Origin: Pseudomonadota bacterium | Lineage (GTDB): Bacteria > Pseudomonadota > Gammaproteobacteria > Acidiferrobacterales > Acidiferrobacteraceae | Assembly: GCA_021827145.1 (NCBI GenBank) | Contig: JAKAXK010000005.1 | Span: forward strand, 1-52,890 | Reading direction: 5' to 3' | Length of the DNA: 52,890 bases | Part shown: piece after piece, positions 36,876 to 45,110 of the stretch | How positions within the stretch are numbered: position 1 is the first letter of the stretch | How the letters are laid out: each line of letters starts with the position of its first letter | Position numbers and translations under genes: made by a program | Notes under the pieces: generated by a model | Databases searched by the model: none | Told to the model about the DNA's origin: nothing | The model's input: only the letters and a program-made list of their open reading frames with translations

Positions 36876-37475
36876 ATGACCACACCCACACCATCCACAT
36901 CGTCCATCGTCACTACACAAGACGACGTCAATCGGCGCCGCGACTTTTTAAAAAAAGGCGGCGCTTTGGGGCTCGCAACAATCGCCCTCGGTTTTATGGA
37001 CGTGAAACCCGGATGGGCACAGACCCGATCCGCGAGCGAGGCAGGGGATGCCCATATTCTTAATGTGGCTCTCGCCCTAGAGCACGAAGCCATTGCCGCA
37101 TACGGGGTGGGTGCCAAGACCGGCCTACTAAAAGGCGGTGTCCTCAAGTTAGCGCTTCAGTTCCGAGGTCAACACGAGGCCCACGCCGAAGCCCTAGAGG
37201 GTGCCATCCGCAGCATGGGTGCTTATGCCGTCAGGGCGAAACCTGCAAAAGAGTATGCCTTTCCTGTGAACAAGCTCCACAATCCGGCAGATGTTTTACG
37301 CTTTGCTGCGGGCCTTGAAAAGGCTGCGGCCATGGCGTATCTCGGGACCGTCCCTAGCTTTCACAACCGTGGCCTCTCGAAAACCGCGGCAAGCATCATG
37401 GGTGACGAGACGATGCACTGGGCAGTCTTACGTAATGCTTTAGGAGAAAATCCGGTCCCAATCGGTTTTATCTAA
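36876..37475 (+). CDS. exported ferritin-like domain protein
   Basis: A 199-residue protein with a Tat-type signal: N-R-R-R-D-F-L-K-K then a hydrophobic stretch ending about residue 50. The mature part is a four-helix ferritin-like domain with candidate metal ligands in A-L-E-H-E-A-I-A-A-Y, Q-H-E-A-H-A-E-A-L-E, G-L-E-K-A-A-A-M-A-Y and D-E-T-M-H-W. GAGGAGG is five bases before the ATG. It is third in the sigma/anti-sigma operon and so a likely target of it. Periplasmic diiron proteins of this type are linked to oxidative or metal stress, but the reaction here is unknown. Confidence 0.82.
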   Translation: MTTPTPSTSSIVTTQDDVNRRRDFLKKGGALGLATIALGFMDVKPGWAQTRSASEAGDAHILNVALALEHEAIAAYGVGAKTGLLKGGVLKLALQFRGQHEAHAEALEGAIRSMGAYAVRAKPAKEYAFPVNKLHNPADVLRFAAGLEKAAAMAYLGTVPSFHNRGLSKTAASIMGDETMHWAVLRNALGENPVPIGFI

Positions 37476-37490
37476 ACTTATCTGAACCGC

Positions 37491-37522
37491 GCCACAGAGG
37501 CCGTTCTGATGGCCTCTGTGGC
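37491..37522 (+). terminator. 12-bp perfect hairpin after the ferritin-like gene
   Basis: GCCACAGAGGCC and GGCCTCTGTGGC form a perfect 12-bp stem with an 8-nt loop, 16 bases after the stop codon. No T-run follows on the plus strand, so it may be a Rho-assisted terminator or mRNA-stabilising hairpin. Confidence 0.6.
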
Positions 37523-37918
37523 ACGAAAATCCACTTGCGTTAAAGTTTGCCTTAACGCACACCAGAAATTGCAGGACAGCAAAGGCGGGTATCAAAACTT
37601 AAACAAGGTATTTTTATTGGGAGGCGCATTGGACTGTCTCCCCGCTAGGTCCATGCCTTTATTGAGTCATGGTTTCGAAAAGAGGGTGTATGCGCAGAGA
37701 GGCATCGGAAGCCCCAATAGCTGGACCGCAATTCTATGTGGTTCCCCGATAAGAGGGCGCGATCACTTTAAGTGAGCACATCAAAGGACCTGCGGTCAGG
37801 CGCCGCCCTTTTGGCCCACGCGCGCTCCGCTCAAATCCGAAGTTCAAGGCGCTCACACATACGACACGCCTCTCGCGTGTACCAATTCAAGGAAGACCGT
37901 GCTAGAGAGACAACGCCC
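37523..37918. other. 396-bp region before the HD-GYP gene
   Basis: An 88-codon frame (37509-37775) starts inside the hairpin and has no family match or ribosome site; I reject it. The HD-GYP frame is open back to 37772 but that part is not conserved. No clear promoter was seen. Confidence 0.35.
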
Positions 37919-39334
37919 ATGGCAAAAGCCACTACACTGAGCGTACAGGCTCATATGATACCTGAAGGTGCCCCTGCACGCATGATGCGTATGACGGATA
38001 TTGTCAGTGCCATCACCTACGCTCTTGATCTCACAGAGGGACAACCGCCTGGGCACTGCCTACGATGTTGCGCCATCGGCCTAGCCATTGGAAAAGCAGT
38101 TGGCCTGACACAAAGCTGCTTATCCAATCTGTATTACACCCTCCTTCTAAAAGACGCGGGCTGCAGCAGCAACGCAGGGCGGCTGTGGGAGCTTTACGGA
38201 GGCGATGACCGGGAAATAAAGCATGACTTTAAAACTATGGACTCTCAAAGCATCACACAAATGGCACGGTTTATTTTACGACATGCCGGGCCTGGCGAGG
38301 CATTAAAACAGCGTCTAAAACGCGTCCTCAACATCACTTATCGCGGCCGCGAATTTGCTACGGAACTGGTCCGCAGTCGCTGCGAGCGCGGTGCCGATAT
38401 CGCCCGGCAATGCGGATTTAATAACGCCATAGCTTTTGCCATTCAGTCGCTTGACGAACACTGGAACGGAAACGGGCGTCCCGAAGGCCTGCAAGGCGTA
38501 GCGATCCCCATAGAGGCACGAATCGCTTTACTGGCTCAGGTGGCAGACGTTTTCCATAGCGTGGGCGGCCCCGATAAAGCCCTCAAAGAAATTCAGGGGC
38601 GCGCCGGAACCTGGTTCGATCCGGAACTCGTCGCAGCCTTCACAGTCCTCGCGAAACATGCAGACTTCTGGCAACCTCTGACTTCTCAAAACGTAGAGGA
38701 TTATGTACGGCGGCTAGAACCAGAGACGCACGTTGTTTTTATTGACGAAGACCGACTCGATACCGTCGCAAATGCCTTTGCTCAGGTCGTGGACGCGAAA
38801 AGCACGTTCACGTTCGGCCATAGCCATAGAGTTGCTTCCTATGCTGACGCCATTGCTTTCCACAAAGGGCTCGCCCCCATCAAGCGACGCTGGCTCAGAC
38901 GCGCAGCGCTACTCCACGATGTTGGCAAGCTGGGCGTAAGTAACAGTATCTTAGATAAGCCAGGTCGCCTCACGGAACGTGAGTGGGCGGCTGTCCGGCG
39001 GCATGCACGCCTCTCAGAGGACATTATTGGACGAATCGCAGCTCTTGCTGACATAGCTGCCATAGCCGGCGCTCATCACGAAAGACTCGACGGTAAGGGA
39101 TACCCGCGCGGACTGTCCGGGGATGCCATCCTTCTTGAAACCCGTATTATTACTGTCGCCGACATCTTCGATGCCCTAACGGCTACACGGCCCTACCGAG
39201 ACGCGATGCCCCTGCAAAAGGCTCTGGATATCATGACCGCGATGCAGGGGACGGCGATCGACGAGAGCTGCCTCGCCGCCCTTGAGGCAGCTCTCGATGA
39301 GGGCACGATCTCCCAGCACCTGAAAAAAGAATAG
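37919..39334 (+). CDS. tandem HD-GYP domain protein (c-di-GMP phosphodiesterase candidate)
   Basis: A 471-residue soluble protein. The C-terminal HD-GYP domain (about 290-450) is complete: HD at 333-334 in L-L-H-D-V-G-K-L-G and H-H-E-R-L-D-G-K-G-Y-P at 386-396, the residues that bind the metal centre and c-di-GMP. An N-terminal region (about 40-215) looks like a degenerate second copy: L-L-K-D-A-G-C in place of the HD motif and E-H-W-N-G-N-G-R-P in place of the GYP motif. There is no receiver or membrane segment. The ATG at 37919 is chosen because the frame upstream to 37772 is unlike the family. It may regulate pili or biofilm along with the GGDEF-EAL protein at 41143. Confidence 0.85.
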   Translation: MAKATTLSVQAHMIPEGAPARMMRMTDIVSAITYALDLTEGQPPGHCLRCCAIGLAIGKAVGLTQSCLSNLYYTLLLKDAGCSSNAGRLWELYGGDDREIKHDFKTMDSQSITQMARFILRHAGPGEALKQRLKRVLNITYRGREFATELVRSRCERGADIARQCGFNNAIAFAIQSLDEHWNGNGRPEGLQGVAIPIEARIALLAQVADVFHSVGGPDKALKEIQGRAGTWFDPELVAAFTVLAKHADFWQPLTSQNVEDYVRRLEPETHVVFIDEDRLDTVANAFAQVVDAKSTFTFGHSHRVASYADAIAFHKGLAPIKRRWLRRAALLHDVGKLGVSNSILDKPGRLTEREWAAVRRHARLSEDIIGRIAALADIAAIAGAHHERLDGKGYPRGLSGDAILLETRIITVADIFDALTATRPYRDAMPLQKALDIMTAMQGTAIDESCLAALEAALDEGTISQHLKKE

Positions 39335-39390
39335 CGATGTCAACGGCGCCTAAATGTGTTCCCTTTGGGGGTGCGGCCATCGATGACGGC

Positions 39391-39808
39391 CTACAGCTCT
39401 CCCCAGCCCAACTGCGCCTGGCGGCTGGGTTCGGTCTCAACGCGCACCGTGGCCCGGTCAGGACGCAAGACGCGCTTGGGACAGATAGAGTCCTTAACGC
39501 GTGTGTAGCCGCCCGTATAGCCCCGCGCTTGGATGTCGCGCCAAATGACCACGCCGTTCCAGACCCCTTCGGCCAAAAAGGGCATCGATCTGCGGCTTAT
39601 AGGGGTCGAGTGCCTAGTCTCGGCGCGGCCACACGCCCTTCGGGGCATTCCCGCGCTTCAAGGCCCTGCGTATCGTCTTCGGATGCACGCCAAGCCGCAA
39701 GGCGACATCCTTCTGGCTTACTCCCTGTCGCATCAAGTCTTGTATCATTATGAAGTCTCTCTTCTTGAGCACCCCGGTCTCTCCTTTTGCTTGGTCGCAA
39801 AGATGCAT
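39391..39808 (-). pseudogene. IS21-family transposase (IstA) N-terminal relic, frameshifted
   Basis: Two overlapping minus-strand frames together resemble the N-terminal part of IS21 IstA: D-F-I-M-I-Q-D-L-M-R-Q-G-V-S-Q-K-D-V-A (39614-39808) with the helix-turn-helix V-H-P-K-T-I-R-R-A-L, then E-G-V-W-N-G-V-V-I-W, G-Y-T-G-G-Y-T-R-V-K-D and A-Q-L-G-W-G-E (39391-39648). The reading frame is broken more than once around 39590-39640 and the sequence stops before the DDE catalytic core. No IstB or terminal repeats were found. Confidence 0.8.
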
Positions 39809-39891
39809 ACCGGGGACTCAGGTTGAGGAGCAAAAGGACCCGCCGATTAAGGGACATTTATCATTGCCGGTGACACCACCGAGCGAGATGC

Positions 39892-40235
39892 GTGGTCGCG
39901 ATGGTCCGCAACACGCAGAATCTTGCAGAAACCTGCCTCTATCTGGCCACCTCCGTCACCGCCTTCGGGAAGACGACTTCGAAGATCGTGGCATGCTTGG
40001 AAGAAGGTTTCGAGGACGCCCTGAGCGTTCTGATGCTACCCAAAAATACCGCAAGCAAGCACGGATTACGAACATGCAGGGGTGCCTGAATGAGGAGATC
40101 CGGCACTGGGAGCGCGCGATTCGCATCTTCCCGAACAGCGAATCGGCCCTCCGCCTCGTAGGCAACCTATTGGCTGAACACAACGAAGTATGGGCCGAGC
40201 GGCACTCGCTCGACATGGATGAATTCCATGAATAG
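39892..40235 (+). pseudogene. IS256-family (mutator) transposase C-terminal relic, frameshifted
   Basis: The end matches IS256-type transposases: L-N-E-E-I-R-H-W-E-R-A-I-R-I-F-P-N (from about 40088), then S-A-L-R-L-V-G-N-L-L-A-E-H. The preceding part, A-C-L-E-E-G-F-E-D-A-L-S-V-L-M-L-P-K, is in another frame, so a frameshift lies near 40040. Most of the transposase, including the catalytic domain, is absent. Confidence 0.8.
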
Positions 40236-40353
40236 TGGACGGCGCGGCAACCCACGCACGCCAGGGGCAATATCGTGGCGCTGATCTCGAGAAAGGACGC
40301 CACTACCGGGTCGAATTTACAGCAGAGATTGGGCTTGACCCCAGGGTCTACCC

Positions 40354-40581
40354 CTAGGACAGGAGCTCGCGCGCCGCGTCTCGTTGTGTGCGGGCGTCCT
40401 GAAGGCTTACGTCGCCATAGACGCCAAGGGCTAGGCGCTTCTCCTTGCCCACGAAGCGGTACTTGAGCCGCCAGAACTTGCCCCCGCTCGGGGCGACCTC
40501 AATGTAGAGACCCGGGGCGTCCGAGAGTCGATAGGGCTTGTCCTTCGGTTTTGCGTAGCGGATGGCGGGATCAGTAAGCAT
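40354..40581 (-). pseudogene. truncated tyrosine integrase (DUF4102 arm-binding domain only)
   Basis: The 75 codons match the N-terminal domain of P4-type integrases: M-L-T-D-P-A-I-R-Y-A-K-P-K-D-K, L-S-D-A-P-G-L-Y-I-E-V, F-W-R-L-K-Y-R-F-V-G-K-E-K-R-L-A and G-V-Y-G-D-V-S-L-Q-D-A-R. A full protein is near 400 residues; the core-binding and catalytic domains are missing. It points away from tRNA-Ala, whose 3' end is 163 bases upstream, the typical position of an integrase at an attachment site. Confidence 0.85.
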
Positions 40582-40743
40582 TTGAGGGCATTCTCCTACG
40601 GGGTATAGGGCGATGTCCCCATACACGGCCCGCACACGAGCCCCCACCAATGGACGATTTAGGCGTGGCAGGACGTAAAGACAAATAAAACTGGCACTTA
40701 GGCGGGTTCTTTGGGCGTTGCCGGATGGTAATAAACATTAGAA

Positions 40744-40819
<76 letters not shown>

Positions 40820-41142
40820 AGTGGGCGATATTGTAAGGGACTCCTAGCCAGAAGGGAAGCTGCAGTTCCGCGATTGCCCCTCTCCCAGCCGGCGTGCAGG
40901 ACACCGACGCAGCAATGGAGGTCCGAAACCCAAGAGCTGGGCGTGGCACAAGCCCGACGCTTCAGGGCCGCCCGCACCATCTGTCTCGCGGGGGCAAAAA
41001 GCGTCTGTGACTGTCTATACTTAGGGGACAAACCACTATAGGGGTCATGGGCGCTCGGCCTGCGCCACATCACCATAACGGGAATCCGGTCGCAGGAGCG
41101 TTGCCGGAGACGACCAGACCCACAAAAAAAAGGGGGGTGTCT
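40820..41142. other. 323-bp region between tRNA-Ala and the GGDEF-EAL gene
   Basis: No gene. It carries the promoter region of tRNA-Ala (minus) and of the GGDEF-EAL gene (plus). The downstream gene's frame is open to 41047, but AGGGGGG just before 41143 marks the better start. Confidence 0.35.
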
Positions 41143-43686
41143 ATGCAGCCAGGAGAAACCGGCCTGCGTAGCAAACTCGCATTTCTCCTCGAGCTCAGCA
41201 CGGATGCTGTCTTTGTCATGGATGACCAAGGCATTATTCAGGCCGCCAACAGGGAGGCCAGCCGTATCTTGGGCTGCGAACCGGAGACCCTCGCTGGCGC
41301 GAGCCTGCGGGCGTGGCGTACCGATGCGCCCATCCGTCCGCACCCCGACGGTGCGCGGCCCGATAGTCTCTGCTATAGCGCCTACTTCAATCGCCGGAAT
41401 GGGGAGATCTTTCTTGCCGATGTCAGCATAACGAACGCGATCGAAGGGGATGAACGCGCCTACGTCGCCATCGTCCGCGACATGAGCTGGCACATCGAGG
41501 TGGCCCACAAACAAAATCTCGCGGCGGCCGTCTTCGATAACAGCATGCAGGCTATTCTGGTTACGAGTGCCGCCAATCGCATCATCGCGGTCAATGGCGC
41601 CTTCGAACGCCTCACCGGCTACGCCGCCTCAGAGGTGATTGGGCAATCGCCTAGGCTTCTGCAATCAGGCCGACACAGCCAAGCGTTCTACGCCGAGCTC
41701 TGGCGTTCGGTCCGCGAGCATGGTCACTGGCAGGGAGAGATCTGGGATCGGCGCAAGAACGGCGAGGTCTTCCCTGAATGGCTTACGATCAGTGTCGTGC
41801 GCGACGACTCGGACACCATAACCCACTATGTCGCGATATGCCACGACATTACCGAACGCAAGCAATCCGAAGAGCGCCTGCGCCATGTCACGGACTTTTA
41901 TTCCGCTCTCTGTCAGGTTGACCAGCTGGTCGCATGCCGCACGAACCCTCAGGCCCTTTTTGAGGGCATTTGCCGGACGACAGTCGAATATGGACACCTG
42001 CGATGCGCCTCCATCGTCGTGCTTGAATCCTCCCCCGCCGACTTACGCGTCGCCACCGATTACTCCAAGGACAGGGAAACCGGATACCTGGCGCCTGAGG
42101 CCACCACCCTCACCCTCTCGCGCGCCGCCATCATGGCCGGCGAAGCCATCGTGCAGCAAGATAACGACACTCCGTCATTCGGGGTCGAACAAGACATGGT
42201 GGCAACCGCGGGTTCGTCGGCGGGAGCGTTTCCGTTCAAGCGCGGTGGCCGCCTCAGCGGGGCACTCTGGGTCTTTTCCGATGAGGCCCACTTCTTCAAC
42301 GACGACCTACTTCATCTCCTCAAGCGTATCGCCGAAGACATCTCGTTCGCGCTCGATGGTTTCGATCAAGAAACGCTGCGGCAGGCCGCGGAATCGCGCG
42401 CTAATTACCTCGCGCACCACGACACCCTGACCGGGCTCTTCCGCCGCAATGTCATCGAAGATGCCATCGCCCATCTTCATGTGTCAGGCGACCAACCATC
42501 TCAAGCCTACAGTCTCGGACTCATAGATCTCGATCACTTCAAGGTCATAAACGATACCTACGGCCACACCGTCGGCGATGAAGCACTCGTGCATACGGCC
42601 AAGATCCTGCGGGGCCGCATGCGCCTGGGGGACATGGTGGGGCGCTGGGGCGGAGAAGAATTTCTCTGCCTCCTCGTCGGCGCCGAACCCGACGCGGCCC
42701 TCTACAGCATGGAGCGTATCTGCGACCAGCTGGCCAATACGCCGATCTTCGTAGCCGGCCGCGAACTGCGCGTGACAGCCAGCATAGGCGTAGCCTCCTC
42801 CCCTTCCGACGGCAAGACAATAACGGAACTGATGACCCTCGCTGACGCCGCCCTCTATCAGGCGAAACAAGAGGGCGGCAATCGGGTCCGCAGGGCGACC
42901 TCCGCCCCGAGCATTTTTCTTTTAGGCGGACAGATCGAAGAGGCCTTGGCGTGTAATCGAATCGCGGCGGCGGCGCAAGCTATCGTGTCCTTGAAGGAAG
43001 GGGCGATCGTGGCCGAAGAATCGCTCGCGCGCCTCGTGCTGCCGGACGGGGCGATTCTGGAGGCTGGCCAGTTTATCGACGCCGCGGCGCATCTGGGTCA
43101 GCTCGAACGCATCGATCAGGCCGTCATCGCGCTCGCCATGCGCCATTGGGCGGAGCGCATCAAGAACGACCGCGCCCCCATCCTGCACTTTGTGAACGCC
43201 TCGGCAGGCCTACTCGCGCAGGGCCTACCCAAGCTGAGCGGGCTACTGCAGGAGGCCCGCAATCAAAACCATATCGGCGATCGGGAGGGCGCCAGCGGGA
43301 CACCGTTCGTGATCGAGATCACCGAAAGGGCCATGCTCCGGGACCGGCAAGCCGTGAAACGCCACCTTGCGCCTTTGCTTGAGTATGGATTTCGCGTGGC
43401 GCTCGATGATTTCGGCACCGGATACTCGTCATTTCTGTATCTGGCCGAGTTCCCGGTGTCCTTCCTCAAGATAGGAAAACAGCTCGTGGAGCGCGTTGCA
43501 TCCGAACAACGCATGGCCGCTATCGTCCGGGATATCGCGCACCTCGGCCATGACTTGGGGATAACGACCATAGCCGAAGGCATCGAAGACGCCGACACCG
43601 CGCGCACACTCCTAGATCTCGGTATCGACTGGGGCCAAGGCTACTATTTCGGGAAACTGACGGTTAAATCCAGTACCGCGACCTAA
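41143..43686 (+). CDS. PAS-PAS-GAF-GGDEF-EAL cyclic-di-GMP protein
   Basis: An 847-residue cytoplasmic signalling protein. Two PAS domains (about 10-120 and 125-245, the second with I-T-E-R-K-Q) are followed by a GAF-like domain (about 255-425), a GGDEF domain with active site W-G-G-E-E-F and an intact inhibitory-site R-L-G-D five residues upstream, and an EAL domain. In the EAL domain the signature reads E-S-L-A-R, while N-A-S, I-T-E, D-D-F-G-T-G-Y-S-S, L-K-I, A-E-G-I-E and Q-G-Y-Y-F-G are kept, so both synthesis and hydrolysis are possible. AGGGGGG precedes the ATG. It is transcribed alone and convergent with the sigma54 regulator gene. Confidence 0.92.
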   Translation: MQPGETGLRSKLAFLLELSTDAVFVMDDQGIIQAANREASRILGCEPETLAGASLRAWRTDAPIRPHPDGARPDSLCYSAYFNRRNGEIFLADVSITNAIEGDERAYVAIVRDMSWHIEVAHKQNLAAAVFDNSMQAILVTSAANRIIAVNGAFERLTGYAASEVIGQSPRLLQSGRHSQAFYAELWRSVREHGHWQGEIWDRRKNGEVFPEWLTISVVRDDSDTITHYVAICHDITERKQSEERLRHVTDFYSALCQVDQLVACRTNPQALFEGICRTTVEYGHLRCASIVVLESSPADLRVATDYSKDRETGYLAPEATTLTLSRAAIMAGEAIVQQDNDTPSFGVEQDMVATAGSSAGAFPFKRGGRLSGALWVFSDEAHFFNDDLLHLLKRIAEDISFALDGFDQETLRQAAESRANYLAHHDTLTGLFRRNVIEDAIAHLHVSGDQPSQAYSLGLIDLDHFKVINDTYGHTVGDEALVHTAKILRGRMRLGDMVGRWGGEEFLCLLVGAEPDAALYSMERICDQLANTPIFVAGRELRVTASIGVASSPSDGKTITELMTLADAALYQAKQEGGNRVRRATSAPSIFLLGGQIEEALACNRIAAAAQAIVSLKEGAIVAEESLARLVLPDGAILEAGQFIDAAAHLGQLERIDQAVIALAMRHWAERIKNDRAPILHFVNASAGLLAQGLPKLSGLLQEARNQNHIGDREGASGTPFVIEITERAMLRDRQAVKRHLAPLLEYGFRVALDDFGTGYSSFLYLAEFPVSFLKIGKQLVERVASEQRMAAIVRDIAHLGHDLGITTIAEGIEDADTARTLLDLGIDWGQGYYFGKLTVKSSTAT

Positions 43687-43757
43687 GGGGCCACGGCCTC
43701 TCATGAGATCGGGACCTCTCGCGTGATGGAACGAAAAGACCCCGCGTACCGCGCGCC

Positions 43758-45110
43758 TCACGCCCCCTTGCTATCGCGCACTCTGCGCCACACGGTGTTC
43801 TTCCCGACCTGCAATATCTCGGCGGCCTTGGCCTGGTTGCCCTGTGTACGCTCCAGGACATAGGCGAGATAACGTCGTTCCAACTCCTCCAGGCTCACCA
43901 GATCTCTCATATGAGCGAATAGCGGTGGACCGACGTCCCCGCTCCCTTGATCCAGATGAATGTCTTCGGCATCCAGTACATCGATGTCGGCGGCCAAGGT
44001 GAGGCTGCGCTCAATCACGTTGCGCAACTCACGGACGTTGCCGGGCCATTGCGCCTGCCCGAGCACGCGCAGGGCTTCGGCGGTGATGTGCGGCACCGGC
44101 CGTCCGGCCTTCTGGCAATAACGTTCGACGAAATAGGCGGCGAGCTCCGGAATATCCTCGCGCCGATTGTGCAGGGGCGGCACCGTGAGAAGCAGGACAT
44201 TGAGTCGAAAATAGAGATCATCGCGAAATACTCCTTGGCGCACGAGTGTGGCGAGATCCCTGTGGGTGGCGGCTATGATGCGCACATCAACCTTGCGGCC
44301 CACGTTGGAGCCTACGGGCCGCACCTCTTGTTCTTGCAAGACACGCAGAAGCCGGACCTGGAGTCCAGGTGATATGTCGCCGATCTCGTCCAAGAACAGA
44401 CTTCCCTTATGAGCCTCCTCGAAAAGGCCGCGACGCGCGCGGTCGGCGCCAGTAAAGGCCCCCTGCACATGCCCGAAAAGCTCGCTCTCCAGGAGCTGTT
44501 CGGACATGGCCGCGCAGTTCACGGCGACGAAGGAGCGGCCCTGCCGGTTGCTGCGGTCATGGATGGCGCGCGCCACGAGCTCCTTGCCGGTCCCGCTCTC
44601 GCCCTGCACGAGGACCGGAAGATCGGACAGCGCGACGCGGTCGAGCGAACCAAACACACCGGCAAGCCCGGTCTCCTCACCGATGATCGCGGCCTGCTTA
44701 TCGGCCTGCAGCCGTGATCGCAAGGTCTGGACCTCGCGCTTCAACTGCCGCCGCTCGAGGATAGAACTGATGCGCAGCAGGAGTTCCTGGGTCTCTACCG
44801 GCTTCATGAGGTAGTCGTCGACGCCGACTCGCATCGCCTCCACGGCCGAGGGCACACTCGCATAGGCCGTGACGATCAGGACGCCGATATTGCTCTGCAA
44901 GGCGCGCACCCCTTGCGCGACCTTGAGACCGTCGTCGTCGTGGTTGAGCTTCAGATCCGTCACCACGATATCGAAGCTCTTGGCCGCCGCCTGTCCGAGG
45001 GCGGTCTCCACCGAGCTGGCGCACGACACCGCATAACCCGCGCGCTCCAGTGTGCGCGCCAGGATCTTCAGGAGAGCAAGTTCATCATCCACCAGCAATA
45101 TGTCGGTCAT
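43758..45110 (-). CDS. NtrC-family sigma54-dependent response regulator
   Basis: A 450-residue activator. Receiver with phospho-acceptor D52 in V-V-T-D-L-K-L; AAA+ domain with G-E-S-G-T-G-K-E and a canonical sigma54 loop G-A-F-T-G-A; C-terminal Fis-type helix-turn-helix (Q-A-K-A-A-E-I-L-Q-V-G-K-N-T-V-W-R). The C-terminal helix has W-R-R rather than Y-R-R. GAGGAG precedes the ATG at 45110, which overlaps the kinase stop by ATGA; the frame upstream to 45323 is the kinase's shadow. It is third gene of a binding protein-kinase-regulator operon. A likely target is the rhodanese gene's sigma54 promoter (50167-50182). Confidence 0.93.
   Translation of the reverse strand: MTDILLVDDELALLKILARTLERAGYAVSCASSVETALGQAAAKSFDIVVTDLKLNHDDDGLKVAQGVRALQSNIGVLIVTAYASVPSAVEAMRVGVDDYLMKPVETQELLLRISSILERRQLKREVQTLRSRLQADKQAAIIGEETGLAGVFGSLDRVALSDLPVLVQGESGTGKELVARAIHDRSNRQGRSFVAVNCAAMSEQLLESELFGHVQGAFTGADRARRGLFEEAHKGSLFLDEIGDISPGLQVRLLRVLQEQEVRPVGSNVGRKVDVRIIAATHRDLATLVRQGVFRDDLYFRLNVLLLTVPPLHNRREDIPELAAYFVERYCQKAGRPVPHITAEALRVLGQAQWPGNVRELRNVIERSLTLAADIDVLDAEDIHLDQGSGDVGPPLFAHMRDLVSLEELERRYLAYVLERTQGNQAKAAEILQVGKNTVWRRVRDSKGA

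Noticed and set aside
37509-37775. 88-codon plus-strand frame after the ferritin-like gene
   Set aside because: It starts inside a perfect hairpin, has no ribosome site and no family resemblance.
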